DNA from: an uncultured Clostridia bacterium | GTDB taxonomy: Bacteria; Bacillota_A; Clostridia; Oscillospirales; Acutalibacteraceae | Assembly: GCA_944380625.1 (NCBI GenBank) | Contig: CALWIE010000086.1 | Span: 1 to 12,512, forward strand | DNA: 12,512 bases | Direction: 5' to 3' | In this document: positions 1 through 8,897 of the stretch, in pieces | Position numbering within the stretch: position 1 is the first letter of the stretch | Layout: each line of letters begins with the position of its first letter | Position numbers and translations under genes: made by a program | The notes under the pieces: generated by a model | Told to the model about the DNA's origin: nothing | Databases searched by the model: none | The model's input: the letters and a program-made list of their open reading frames with translations, nothing else

Positions 1-2272
1 CGGTGGCCACCGTCAGATGGGCCTTCTTGGAGGGGGGCACGTTCATCTCGCTGCGGCGGGTGCGCACGGCGGTGACGAGCTCCATGACCTTTTTCATCTC
101 GGCCTCGGCCTGGGGGAAGGCGTGGCCTTCCTCATACTCCGGCCAGGGGGCCACGATCAGGGCCTCCCCCTGGTGGGGCAGACTCTGCCAGATCTCCTCG
201 GTGACGAAGGGCATAAAGGGGTGCAGCAGGGCCAGGGTGCGGGTGAGCACCCAGCAGAGCACCTGGCGGGTGTTCTGGGCGGCAGCCTTATCCTCCCCGT
301 TTAAGGGGCGCTTGGCAAGCTCGATATACCAGTCGCAGAAGTCGTCCCAGAGGAAGTCGTAGAGTTTCGAGACGGCCACGCCCAGCTCAAACTTGTCCAG
401 GTTCTCGGTGACTTCTTTGGCCACGGTGTTGAAGCGGCTGAGGATCCACTTGTCCTCCAGGGAGAGGGCCTCGGGCAGGGCGCAGGGCACCTCAAAGCCG
501 TCGATGTTCATGTGGATGAACCGGGCGGCGTTCCAGATCTTATTGGCGAAGTTCCGGCTGGCGGCCACCTTCTCCTCGGAGTAGCGGGCGTCGTTGCCGG
601 GGGAGTTTCCGGTGACCAGGGTAAAGCGCAGGGCGTCGGCGCCGTACTGGTCGATGACCTCCACCGGGTCGATGCCGTTGCCCAGGGATTTGCTCATCTT
701 CCGGCCCTGGGAGTCCCGCAGCAGGCCGTGGTACAGCACGGTGTCGAAGGGGGCCTTGCCCGTGTGCTTGAGGCCCGAGAAGATCATCCGGGCCACCCAG
801 AAGAAGATGATGTCGTAGCCGGTGACCAGGGTGTTGGTGGGGTAGAAGTACTCCAGCTCGGGGGTGTTGTCGGGCCAGCCCAAAGTGGAGAAGGGCCACA
901 GGGCCGAGGAGAACCAGGTGTCCAGGGTGTCGGGGTCCTGGTGGATGCGGGCGGAACCGCAGTGGGGGCAGGCGTTTCGATCCGTCTCGGAGACAGACAT
1001 CTCCCCGCAGTCCTCGCAGTACCAGGCGGGGATCCGGTGGCCCCACCACAGCTGCCGGGAGATGCACCAGTCCTTGATGTTCTCCATCCAGTTGTAGTAG
1101 GTCTTCTCCAGACGCTCGGGGATGAAGCGGATCTCCCCGTCCTTGACCACGTCCACGGCAGGCTTTGCCAGGGGCTCCATCTTGACGAACCACTGGGTGG
1201 AGACCCGGGGCTCCACCACGGTGTGGCACCGCTGGCAGGTGCCCACATTGTGCTTGAGGGGCTCCACCTTGATGAGGTAGCCGCCCTCTTCCAGGTCCTT
1301 TACAATCCGCTTGCGGGCTTCCAGGCCGGAGAGCCCGGCGTACTTGCCGCCGTTCTCGTTGATGGAGCCGTCCTCGTTCATCACATTGATGACGGGCAGG
1401 CTGTGGCGGCGGCCCACCTCAAAGTCGTTGGGGTCGTGGGCGGGGGTGATCTTCACCACGCCGGTGCCGAAGTCCATCTCCACGTACTCGTCGGCCACAA
1501 TGGGGATCTCTTTGTTCACCAGGGGCAGGATGACGTTCTTGCCCACCAGGTCCTTGTAGCGCTCGTCCTCGGGGTGGACGGCCACGGCAGTGTCCCCCAG
1601 CATGGTTTCGGGGCGGGTGGTGGCAAGCTCAATATACCCGCTGCCGTCGGCCAGGGGGTAGCGGATGTGCCAGAAGGAGCCCTGCTGCTCCTCGAAGATG
1701 ACCTCCGCGTCGGAGATGGCGGTCTTGCAGTGGGGGCACCAGTTGATGATGCGCTCCCCCCGGTAGATGAGGCCCTCTTCATAGAGCTTGACGAACACAT
1801 GGCGCACCGCCTTGGAGCAGCCCTCGTCCATGGTGAAGCGCAGCCGGTCCCAGTCGCAGGAGGAGCCCAAGAGCTTGAGCTGCTCCAAAATGCGGCCGCC
1901 AAACTTCTCCTTCCAGGCCCAGGCCCGCTCCAAAAAGCCGTCCCGGCCCAGGTCCTCTTTGGTAATGCCCTCTTGGCGCATGGCCTCCACGATCTTGGCC
2001 TCGGTGGCGATGGAGGCGTGGTCGGTACCGGGGAGCCACAGGGCGGAGTAGCCCTGCATCCGCTTCCAGCGGATCAAGATGTCCTGGAGCGTCTCGTCCC
2101 AGGCGTGGCCCATGTGCAGCTGCCCGGTGATGTTGGGCGGCGGGATGACGATGGTATAAGGCTTCTTTTTGGGGTCCACCTGGGCGTGGAAGTAGCCGCC
2201 CCGCATCCAGAAGTCGTAGATGCGGCCCTCCACCTCCTGGGGCTCGTAGGCTTTCGCCAGCTCTTTTGACAT
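1..2272 (-). CDS. valS: valyl-tRNA synthetase, C-terminus cut off by window edge
   Basis: Class I aminoacyl-tRNA synthetase that charges tRNA-Val with valine in the cytoplasm. Reading leftward from ATG at 2272, the first 757 residues are present; family members are about 880 long, so the end of the anticodon-binding region and the C-terminal coiled coil lie outside the window. Visible landmarks are the HIGH-type motif HMGH (residues 53-56) after PPPNITG, and the CP1 editing-domain motifs TTRPET (218-223) and HDPNDFE (279-285). Cys pairs of zinc-knuckle type (CEDCGE, CPHCG) follow, then the ValRS hallmark [18 protein letters not shown] and the KMSKS loop (525-529). The helical anticodon-binding domain begins near residue 600. 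The start has GGGAGGG 6 bases upstream. A consensus promoter lies 79 bases further up and there is no long leader. Identity is certain; only the 3' end is unknown. Confidence 0.97.
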   Translation of the reverse strand, partial: MSKELAKAYEPQEVEGRIYDFWMRGGYFHAQVDPKKKPYTIVIPPPNITGQLHMGHAWDETLQDILIRWKRMQGYSALWLPGTDHASIATEAKIVEAMRQEGITKEDLGRDGFLERAWAWKEKFGGRILEQLKLLGSSCDWDRLRFTMDEGCSKAVRHVFVKLYEEGLIYRGERIINWCPHCKTAISDAEVIFEEQQGSFWHIRYPLADGSGYIELATTRPETMLGDTAVAVHPEDERYKDLVGKNVILPLVNKEIPIVADEYVEMDFGTGVVKITPAHDPNDFEVGRRHSLPVINVMNEDGSINENGGKYAGLSGLEARKRIVKDLEEGGYLIKVEPLKHNVGTCQRCHTVVEPRVSTQWFVKMEPLAKPAVDVVKDGEIRFIPERLEKTYYNWMENIKDWCISRQLWWGHRIPAWYCEDCGEMSVSETDRNACPHCGSARIHQDPDTLDTWFSSALWPFSTLGWPDNTPELEYFYPTNTLVTGYDIIFFWVARMIFSGLKHTGKAPFDTVLYHGLLRDSQGRKMSKSLGNGIDPVEVIDQYGADALRFTLVTGNSPGNDARYSEEKVAASRNFANKIWNAARFIHMNIDGFEVPCALPEALSLEDKWILSRFNTVAKEVTENLDKFELGVAVSKLYDFLWDDFCDWYIELAKRPLNGEDKAAAQNTRQVLCWVLTRTLALLHPFMPFVTEEIWQSLPHQGEALIVAPWPEYEEGHAFPQAEAEMKKVMELVTAVRTRRSEMNVPPSKKAHLTVAT

Positions 2273-2350
2273 GTTGTTCCCTCCCATATCCTTTTCCGGG
2301 ATGGCTCCCGGGGGGCTTCGATTCTCCGGGGAAAATTCCCCTGAAAGATT

Positions 2351-2379
2351 ATTATTTCATCTTATCCCCGGTTTGTCAA
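2351..2379 (-). promoter_or_regulatory. sigma-A promoter of valS
   Basis: On the minus strand TTGACA (2379-2374) is followed by 17 bases and AATAAT (2356-2351). Transcription should start near 2344, giving a leader of about 70 bases before the valS ATG. The leader contains the palindrome GGGGAATTTTCCCC (2328-2341) and the GGGAGGG ribosome site, and leaves no room for a T-box. Confidence 0.75.
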
Positions 2380-2428
2380 CAGAAAATGGCCTTTCCCGGG
2401 GATTTTTCCCGCCTTGGGGGCAAGGAAA

Positions 2429-2450
2429 GGGGCCGCCTGAAGGCGGCCCC
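2429..2450 (-). terminator. Rho-independent terminator of the SLH-transglutaminase gene
   Basis: A perfect 9-bp GC stem (GGGGCCGCC / GGCGGCCCC, 4-base loop) lies 17 bases past the stop codon at 2468. On the minus strand it is followed by TTTCCTT. It has a T6 run on the plus side as well, so it could stop transcription both ways. It insulates the downstream valS promoter. Confidence 0.8.
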
Positions 2451-2467
2451 GGTGTTTTTTCATCCCC

Positions 2468-4171
2468 TCAGGCGGAAGGCCCTTGGGCCCGCTGTTCCAG
2501 CAGCTCCACAAACCGCACCAGCACCACGGCGGCGTGGCTGCGCTGGGTGTCCTGCCGGGGGTTGAAGTTCCCCTTTTCGTCCCCGGTGATGACCCCGGCG
2601 CCCTGGAGGTTGTACACCGCGTCCTTGGCCCAGCCGGCGATGGCGCTGTCGTCGGGGAATTTTTCCCCGGTCACATAGGAGCAGCCGGGCCAGAACCGCA
2701 TGAGATAGTTGCCCAGCACCGTGCACATCTCCTGCCGGGTGATGGGCTGCCCGGGCCGGAAGGTGCCGTCCTCATAGCCGGAGATCACCTGGCTTTCCGA
2801 GGCCCAGGCCACGGCCTCGTAATACCAGGCGTCCCGGGCCACGTCCGAAAAGCCGGGATCCCCCGCCCCGGGCTGGCCAAAGGCGTTGTAGAGGGTCCGG
2901 ACAAACTGGCCCCGGGTGATGGCCTTCCCGGGCTGGAAGAGCCCCTGCTCGTCCCCCTGGAACAGCCCCAGCTGGGCGACTTTCTCCACGCTGCCGTAGT
3001 ACCAGGCGGTGCGCTTCACATCCGGAAAGCGCAGGGCGGGGTAGTCCTGCCCCAGGTATTCATATCCCGCCCGGTTTTTCACCGGGTAGGAAAACTCCAC
3101 CGGGTTTAGGGAGGAGGAGGTCTCCTGCCAGATGCTGCGCTCCAGGTGGTCGGCCTGCTGGTTGAAGGGGGTCCCGTTGACCTCTGTCTGGGAGCCCACC
3201 AGGAAGTACTGGTAAACAACCTCCGCCCCAGCGTCGTCCCAGGTCAGGTCCAGGTTGTACCACTCCCCGTCGTCCATGAGGACGTTGTTCCACATGTGGG
3301 TGGAGCTGATGGCCAGCACGCAGGGGATGCCCAACAGGTCGCACACCATCTTAAAGGCCTTGGCGTAGCCGTCGCACACCGGCTCGTACTCGTCCCCGGG
3401 GATCAGGCAGCTGTAGGCCTGGTGGGAGAGGGACTCCTCCCGGCCCTCCGCCGGCTGGCTGTTGTAGACAGCCTGGGAAGCCAGCTGGTCGTGGACGGTT
3501 TTCACCTGGGTGTAGCGGTCCGCCTGGGGGTCCACCAGGCCCGCCACGGCCTGGGCCGCCTCCCGGGAGCGGTCCCAGAGGGTCTGCTCCTCCCCGTCGT
3601 AGTGGAGGAAAAAGGAGAAGTTCACCTGGCCGGTGGAGAAGGTGACGCCCCCCTTCTGGCGCACCCCGGGGCCGTAGCGCATCTTGGCAAGCCACAGGCA
3701 GTCGGGTCGGTCGTAGCGCAGGGCCACAATGGCGGCGCAGATGTCGGTGTACAGGGCCCGGGAGTTCGCCTCGGACATGACCACCCCGGCGGTCTCCTCC
3801 ACATTGACCACCACCTGGCGGTAGCCTCCGGACAGGGCGGCGGTGCACACCCGGCTGACGGGGATGGCCTCCAGGGCGTCGTAACAGGCCTTTGCCCGAG
3901 CGTTGAGCTGGCTGTAAAAACTGCCGTCCTTCAGGGAGGCGGGATCCGCCTCAAAGAGCTGTGCCGCCGTCTCGCCCAGGGCCTCTTCCCCCCGGCCCTC
4001 CTCTGTCTCCAGAAGGGCGAAAGAAGCCCCGCCGGCGCCCCCCTGCCAGAGGGCCTCCTCCAGGGGGAAGGCGCCCTCCCCCGCCTGGGCGGCGGCCGCC
4101 CCCAGGGGGGACAGCATTCCCAGCAGGCACACCAGGGCCAGGCAGACCGCACGCTTCCCAGCGAATTTCAT
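2468..4171 (-). CDS. secreted transglutaminase-like protein with three C-terminal SLH domains
   Basis: A 567-residue surface protein. Residues 1-30 form a Sec signal peptide (MKFAGKR, hydrophobic core, AAAAQA cleavage region). A region of unknown fold follows, then a transglutaminase-like core with a candidate catalytic triad: Cys266 in PVCDGYAKAF, His292 in STHMWN and Asp308 in NLDLTWDD. Three SLH domains occupy about 382-431, 441-491 and 505-551 (FPDV..AWYY, FSDV..AWYY, FPDD..IAGWAKDAV). In known families SLH triplets bind pyruvylated secondary wall polymer, and bacterial transglutaminase-like cores cleave or cross-link peptides; the actual substrate here is unknown. I chose ATG 4171 because the signal peptide starts there and AAAGGGG lies 8 bases upstream. 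The frame is open to 4243, and an in-frame TTG at 4195 sits behind AAGGAGG, so an 8-residue longer form is possible. It is divergent from another SLH protein. Confidence 0.9.
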   Translation of the reverse strand: MKFAGKRAVCLALVCLLGMLSPLGAAAAQAGEGAFPLEEALWQGGAGGASFALLETEEGRGEEALGETAAQLFEADPASLKDGSFYSQLNARAKACYDALEAIPVSRVCTAALSGGYRQVVVNVEETAGVVMSEANSRALYTDICAAIVALRYDRPDCLWLAKMRYGPGVRQKGGVTFSTGQVNFSFFLHYDGEEQTLWDRSREAAQAVAGLVDPQADRYTQVKTVHDQLASQAVYNSQPAEGREESLSHQAYSCLIPGDEYEPVCDGYAKAFKMVCDLLGIPCVLAISSTHMWNNVLMDDGEWYNLDLTWDDAGAEVVYQYFLVGSQTEVNGTPFNQQADHLERSIWQETSSSLNPVEFSYPVKNRAGYEYLGQDYPALRFPDVKRTAWYYGSVEKVAQLGLFQGDEQGLFQPGKAITRGQFVRTLYNAFGQPGAGDPGFSDVARDAWYYEAVAWASESQVISGYEDGTFRPGQPITRQEMCTVLGNYLMRFWPGCSYVTGEKFPDDSAIAGWAKDAVYNLQGAGVITGDEKGNFNPRQDTQRSHAAVVLVRFVELLEQRAQGPSA

Positions 4172-4197
4172 CCAAAACGCCCCTTTCTCACACAATG

Positions 4198-4217
4198 GCC
4201 CTCCTTGTGAAGGGCCT
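4198..4217 (-). promoter_or_regulatory. leader hairpin overlapping an upstream Shine-Dalgarno sequence
   Basis: In the minus-strand leader, GGCCCT (4217-4212) can pair with AGGGCC (4203-4198). The 3' arm overlaps an AAGGAGG that lies just before an in-frame TTG at 4195. Pairing would partly hide that ribosome site, while the AAAGGGG in front of ATG 4171 stays free. On the plus strand the same hairpin is followed by T6, like a terminator, but no plus-strand gene ends here. A regulatory role is only an inference. Confidence 0.35.
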
Positions 4218-4260
4218 TTTTTCCTTATTATTTTGTGGGACACAGGGATCCCTTGCCCTT

Positions 4261-4290
4261 ATCTTATCCCGAAGGGCCGGGAGCTGTCAA
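4261..4290 (-). promoter_or_regulatory. promoter of the SLH-transglutaminase gene
   Basis: On the minus strand TTGACA (4290-4285), an 18-base spacer and TAAGAT (4266-4261). The expected start is near 4254, giving a leader of about 80 bases to ATG 4171. Confidence 0.7.
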
Positions 4291-4296
4291 TCCCCG

Positions 4297-4332
4297 GCGG
4301 GGAAAAACCCGGCGTCTCCCGGTTTTCCCCGC
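4297..4332. repeat. inverted repeat between the divergent SLH promoters, possible operator
   Basis: The arms GCGGGGAAAAACC (4297-4309) and GGTTTTCCCCGC (4321-4332) are complementary over 12 bp with one extra A in the left arm. The loop is 11 bases. It sits 6 bases upstream of the minus-strand -35 and 36 bases before the plus-strand -35. That placement suits a shared regulator site, but no regulator gene is nearby. Confidence 0.45.
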
Positions 4333-4368
4333 GCCTTTGGGGAAGCGGCTGGAATTTCCTCCCAAACG

Positions 4369-4397
4369 TTGCATCTTGGGGGATTTTGTGGTATGAT
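4369..4397 (+). promoter_or_regulatory. promoter of the SLH-NlpC/P60 gene
   Basis: TTGCAT (4369-4374), a 17-base spacer and TATGAT (4392-4397). The start is expected near 4404, giving a leader of nearly 90 bases with a possible GGGCGG/CCGCCC hairpin (4425-4451) ahead of the ribosome site. Confidence 0.7.
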
Positions 4398-4491
4398 GTA
4401 ATCGATTTGTAACTTTTGACACCAGGGCGGAGCGGCCGGAAAAGCCGCCCGCAGCCATTTTCTTATCACATGGATGGGAGGATTTTTTCCT

Positions 4492-6285
4492 ATGACTACA
4501 CATCAAAGCAAACGGGGCGTCCGGCTGCTGGCTCTGCTTTTGAGCCTCGCGCTGGTTCTTATGAGCCTGCCGGGCCTGGCCCTGAGCGCCTCCGCCGCAA
4601 ACACGGTGACCTCCCTGGGCTTTGCCCAGCGGGGCCTGGACGCCTACCGGGAAAACTGGGTCTACGTCTACGGGGGCAAGGGCGGGGACTCCAACGGCGA
4701 CGGGATCCGGGAGTCGGACTGCGCCGGGCTGTTGTACTCTTACTTTATCGACAACGGCGTCACCTCCTGCATGGGCGGCGCCAGCTCCCAGGTGCGGCTG
4801 AACACCGTTTGGCACGGCGGCCTGGAGGAGCTGCCCCGCATCCACGGCCTGTCCGTCACCATGCCGGACGAGTACGACTACGAGTACCCCTACAGCCACG
4901 TGGGCATCTACGTGGGCAACGGCATGGTCACCGACAACAGCACCTACGGGGTCAACATGGTCTACGACAGCGTCTACAGCCGGGGCTGGACCGAGTGGCA
5001 CCTGTTCGACTGCGGCCTCCAGTACCCCACAAACGGCTGGTATGAGTTTGACGGGGCCATGTACCACTACACCGACTACCAGTACGACGTGAGCACCACT
5101 GCCGACGGCTACACCATCGGGGCGGACGGCGTCGCCCTGGACAGCGAGGGCAACCCCTTGAAGAACGACGGCTCCCTGAAAAACAACGGCTACGCCTCCG
5201 CCGGCACCGTGGCAAGTTACCTGGAGAGCATCGGCGTGGGCTATGAGGTGGGCGCCGGCTACAACCCGGTGACCCCCGACGGCCCCACCAGCGGCTACAA
5301 CGGGGTGCTCACCGGCGACGGCGTCAACGTCCGGTCCCAGCCCAACACCCAGTCCTCGGTGCTGGCCAACCTGCGCAAGGGCACCCAGCTCCAGGTGGTG
5401 GGCCAGGTCACCGGCCAGGCCGTCTCCGACGGGAGCGCCTCCTCTTCCCTGTGGTATGAGATCGTGCTCTCCTCTGGGGCCACAGGCTATCTCTCCTCCC
5501 TGTATGTGGAAATCACCGGCGACCTGCACACCCCCGACACCCCCACCATCGCCTGGGAGGACGGCTATGTGACCATGACAGCCGCCAGCGAGGAGGAGGA
5601 GATCTTCTACACCACCGACGGCTCCGATCCCACCGGGGAGAGCATCCCCTACACCGGCCCCATCTACCTGAATGGGGGCACCACCTTCAAGGCCGTGTCC
5701 ATGCTGGACGGGCAGCTGAGCCCTGTGGCCACCGCCACGGTGCTGGAGGGGGGATCGGTGTTCACGGATTTCACCACCACCGACTGGTACTACGCAAGCC
5801 TGGAGGAGGCAGTGGCCGTGGGCCTCTTTGAGGGGGACGACGGCCGTATGCGCCCCCGGGACACCATCACCCGGGCGGAGTTTGCCAAGGCCCTGGCAAA
5901 CCTGGAGGGCGTGGACCTGACCCTGTACGAGGGGGCCACCCTCTACGGGGATGTGAGTGAAAACGCCTGGTACGCCAGCGCCGTGAACTGGGTCACCGCC
6001 CAGGGGATTATGAACGGCACCGGCAGCGGCTTCTCTCCCCAGTCCAAGATCACCCGGGAGCAGATCTGCGTGACCCTGGCCCGGTACGCCGGGCTCACCT
6101 ACCAGGGGGGCGCCCAGGCCTTTGCCGACGACAGCTCCATCTCCTCCTGGGCCAAGGACGCGGTGTACGCCTGCCGGGAGCAGGGCGTGGTCAACGGGGT
6201 GGAGGACAACCGCTGCGCCCCCAAGAGCGACGCCATCCGCGCCCAGGCCTGCGTGATGATCTTAAACGCCTACAACCTGGCCTGA
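4492..6285 (+). CDS. secreted NlpC/P60 (C40) peptidase with SH3, chitobiase-C-like and three SLH domains
   Basis: A 597-residue surface protein, probably a cell-wall peptide hydrolase anchored in the S-layer. A signal peptide spans residues 1-36 (twin hydrophobic stretch, ending SASAA). The NlpC/P60 domain covers about 40-190, with catalytic Cys77 in ESDCAGLL and His136 in YSHVGIYVGNG; Asp148 or Asn149 may supply the third polar residue. An SH3-type domain follows at about 271-341 (GVNVRSQPNTQSSVL ... GYLSSLYVEI). Next is a chitobiase C-terminal-like beta domain at about 348-417 (YTTDGSDPT, TFKAVSM), then three SLH domains at 423-472, 483-534 and 543-597. ATG 4492 was chosen because GGGAGG lies 10 bases before it. 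The in-frame ATG at 4474 precedes that ribosome site and cannot use it. The peptide bond cleaved is inferred from the family. The gene stands alone between its own promoter and terminator. Confidence 0.92.
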   Translation: MTTHQSKRGVRLLALLLSLALVLMSLPGLALSASAANTVTSLGFAQRGLDAYRENWVYVYGGKGGDSNGDGIRESDCAGLLYSYFIDNGVTSCMGGASSQVRLNTVWHGGLEELPRIHGLSVTMPDEYDYEYPYSHVGIYVGNGMVTDNSTYGVNMVYDSVYSRGWTEWHLFDCGLQYPTNGWYEFDGAMYHYTDYQYDVSTTADGYTIGADGVALDSEGNPLKNDGSLKNNGYASAGTVASYLESIGVGYEVGAGYNPVTPDGPTSGYNGVLTGDGVNVRSQPNTQSSVLANLRKGTQLQVVGQVTGQAVSDGSASSSLWYEIVLSSGATGYLSSLYVEITGDLHTPDTPTIAWEDGYVTMTAASEEEEIFYTTDGSDPTGESIPYTGPIYLNGGTTFKAVSMLDGQLSPVATATVLEGGSVFTDFTTTDWYYASLEEAVAVGLFEGDDGRMRPRDTITRAEFAKALANLEGVDLTLYEGATLYGDVSENAWYASAVNWVTAQGIMNGTGSGFSPQSKITREQICVTLARYAGLTYQGGAQAFADDSSISSWAKDAVYACREQGVVNGVEDNRCAPKSDAIRAQACVMILNAYNLA

Positions 6286-6307
6286 ATCCCGCAATAATGG
6301 AAAGCAA

Positions 6308-6336
6308 AGCCCCCGGCGCCCTGCCGGGGGCTTTTT
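6308..6336 (+). terminator. terminator of the SLH-NlpC/P60 gene
   Basis: A perfect 10-bp stem (AGCCCCCGGC / GCCGGGGGCT, 5-base loop), with the T run starting at the stem end (TTTTT), 22 bases after the stop codon. On the minus strand the same hairpin is followed by TTTGCTTT, so it can back up termination of the arabinofuranosidase gene. Confidence 0.9.
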
Positions 6337-6340
6337 GTAG

Positions 6341-6381
6341 AACACAGGCGCCCGGGGGACTTCTCCCCGGGCGCCTGTGTT
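6341..6381. terminator. 17-bp perfect hairpin between convergent genes
   Basis: The arms 6341-6357 and 6365-6381 are perfectly complementary over 17 bp with a 7-base loop. The hairpin lies 17 bases past the arabinofuranosidase stop codon. The plus side has TTTT, while the minus side ends in TGTGTT without a long T run. It probably terminates the minus-strand gene together with the neighbouring hairpin. Confidence 0.8.
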
Positions 6382-6398
6382 TTATGGCAGAGGTGTTC

Positions 6399-7922
<1,524 letters not shown>

Positions 7923-7963
7923 TTACCTTCCTTCCCAAAAATGATTGGACATCTAGCAGTTTT

Positions 7964-7992
7964 ATCATAGGGGAAAACCCTGGGATAGTCAA
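7964..7992 (-). promoter_or_regulatory. promoter of the arabinofuranosidase gene
   Basis: On the minus strand TTGACT (7992-7987), 17 bases and TATGAT (7969-7964), giving a leader of about 40 bases. The GGGAAAAC/GTTTTCCC inverted repeat brackets the -35, which suggests repression rather than activation. Confidence 0.75.
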
Positions 7993-8020
7993 TGCGTTTT
8001 CCCAAAAGTTTTTCCCAGGG
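7971..8020. repeat. inverted repeats over the arabinofuranosidase promoter, candidate operator
   Basis: GGGAAAAC (7971-7978) pairs with GTTTTCCC (7996-8003). CCCTGGG (7978-7984) pairs with CCCAGGG (8014-8020). A further GTTTTTCCC lies at 8008-8016. Together they cover the -35 element of the minus-strand promoter and reach to 7 bases from the plus-strand -35. Such overlapping dyads are common at sugar-regulated promoters, but I cannot name the regulator. Confidence 0.4.
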
Positions 8021-8026
8021 GGTCCG

Positions 8027-8055
8027 TGGACATCCCCTCTCCCCCGTGCTACAAT
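8027..8055 (+). promoter_or_regulatory. promoter of the TfoX-like gene and perhaps the downstream cluster
   Basis: TGGACA (8027-8032), a 17-base spacer and TACAAT (8050-8055), with an extended -10 TG at 8047-8048. The expected start is about 27 bases before ATG 8089. Confidence 0.7.
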
Positions 8056-8088
8056 ACAGGTAAACCATCCGGGAAGGAGAAAGCGGCA

Positions 8089-8400
8089 ATGGCATACCCC
8101 GAAAAAGAAGTGGTAAAGCGGTGGCTGGACGCTTTGGAAGGGCTTCCCATCCGGCTGAAAAAGATGTTTGGGTGCCTGTGCGTCTATTGCGGCGGGCAGC
8201 CGGTGGGCTGGCTTCATGGCCGGGTGTTCTCCCTGCGGGAAGTGGGGCTTCCCTTTTTGCCGGAGGGCCTGCCCCGCCCCCGGCCCGGGGACCCCATCCA
8301 GGAGATCCCCATCCCCCTGGAGCGGGCCGGGGAAGGCTGGCTGGCGCGGGCTGTGGAGGAAACGGCCCGGCGCCGCCAGGCGGAGGAGGGCTCCTCGTAA
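8089..8400 (+). CDS. small TfoX N-terminal-domain-like protein
   Basis: A 103-residue cytoplasmic protein without membrane segments. It resembles the TfoX/Sxy N-terminal domain: a first helix (VVKRWLDALEGL), then the signature-like KKMFG (24-28), a beta hairpin (CVYCGGQPVGWLHGRVFSLRE) and a C-terminal helix ending in WLARAVEETARRRQAEE. The Pro-rich middle (about 58-80) is unusual. In proteobacteria TfoX/Sxy is a competence activator, but solitary TfoX_N proteins in Firmicutes have no established job, so I give none. The frame is open from 8026; ATG 8089 is preferred because AAGGAG precedes it by 9 bases and because the promoter -10 would fall inside a longer reading. The deaminase gene follows after 83 bases. 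Confidence 0.6.
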   Translation: MAYPEKEVVKRWLDALEGLPIRLKKMFGCLCVYCGGQPVGWLHGRVFSLREVGLPFLPEGLPRPRPGDPIQEIPIPLERAGEGWLARAVEETARRRQAEEGSS

Positions 8401-8454
8401 AGTTTCGTCCCAATTTTCTAAAAAAACGTTCTGGTTTTTGGGGGCGTTTTCAGC

Positions 8455-8460
8455 TATGAT
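8455..8460 (+). promoter_or_regulatory. weak secondary promoter before the deaminase gene
   Basis: TATGAT (8455-8460) is a good -10, but the hexamer 17 bases upstream is TGGTTT, a poor -35. It could start transcription about 17 bases before the deaminase ATG. Otherwise the gene depends on readthrough from the TfoX-like gene; I see no terminator between the two. Confidence 0.35.
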
Positions 8461-8483
8461 TTTCAGTGAAATGAGGTGCCAAC

Positions 8484-8864
8484 ATGGAATTTGACGAGCT
8501 CTATCAAAAGGCCCTAGAGGTCCTAAACCCCCGGCGTGTCTCCGAGGACGTGGAGGCCGGCGGCGTAGCCGCCGCTTTGGTCACGGACAAGGGCAATGTA
8601 TACCGGGGCGTGTGCATCGACACCGCCTGCAGCCTGGGCTTTTGCGCCGAGCACGCCGCCATTGCCGCCATGGTCACCGCCGGAGAGGACCGCGTGGAAA
8701 AAATAGTGGCGGTGGGGTCCCAGGGGAATATCATGCCCCCCTGCGGCCGGTGCCGGGAGTTTTTGATGCAGCTGGGGAACCCCCAGGCCCTGGTGCTGGT
8801 GGCGGAGGGCACCGCTGTCCCGGTGGGAGACCTTTTGCCCTACAGCTGGCAAGAGGCGAGATAG
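8484..8864 (+). CDS. cytidine-deaminase-family zinc hydrolase
   Basis: A 126-residue protein with the deaminase zinc site: Cys54-Ala-Glu56 (GFCAEHAAIAAM, zinc ligand and proton-shuttling Glu) and PPC87GRC90 (two more zinc ligands). Its length fits the small tetrameric cytidine or blasticidin-S deaminase group. Classical cytidine deaminases have CAER rather than CAEH, so the substrate may not be plain cytidine; pyrimidine salvage is the default guess and I give no gene symbol. ATG 8484 has GAGGTG 6 bases upstream. The rhamnosidase starts 33 bases after the stop, close enough for co-transcription. Confidence 0.85.
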   Translation: MEFDELYQKALEVLNPRRVSEDVEAGGVAAALVTDKGNVYRGVCIDTACSLGFCAEHAAIAAMVTAGEDRVEKIVAVGSQGNIMPPCGRCREFLMQLGNPQALVLVAEGTAVPVGDLLPYSWQEAR

Positions 8865-8897
8865 AGCCCTTTTCCCCAAGACAAGGAGGTATGTATT

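Noticed and set aside
512..2269. Plus-strand open frame of 585 codons
   Set aside because: Antisense to valS, whose minus-strand protein is unmistakable. The product is a low-complexity Val/Gly/Leu/His mixture typical of the complement of GC-rich codons.
3146..4210. Plus-strand open frame of 354 codons
   Set aside because: Lies opposite the SLH-transglutaminase gene, has no ribosome site and has shadow-type composition.
4474..4491. Upstream ATG for the SLH-NlpC protein
   Set aside because: The only ribosome site (GGGAGG) lies downstream of this ATG and serves ATG 4492, where a signal peptide starts.
4264..5529. Minus-strand open frame of 421 codons
   Set aside because: Runs through the SLH-NlpC gene and both divergent promoters; shadow composition.
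8891..8893. ATG directly after the rhamnosidase Shine-Dalgarno
   Set aside because: Only one base from the ribosome site and in the wrong frame; its product has no GH78 similarity.
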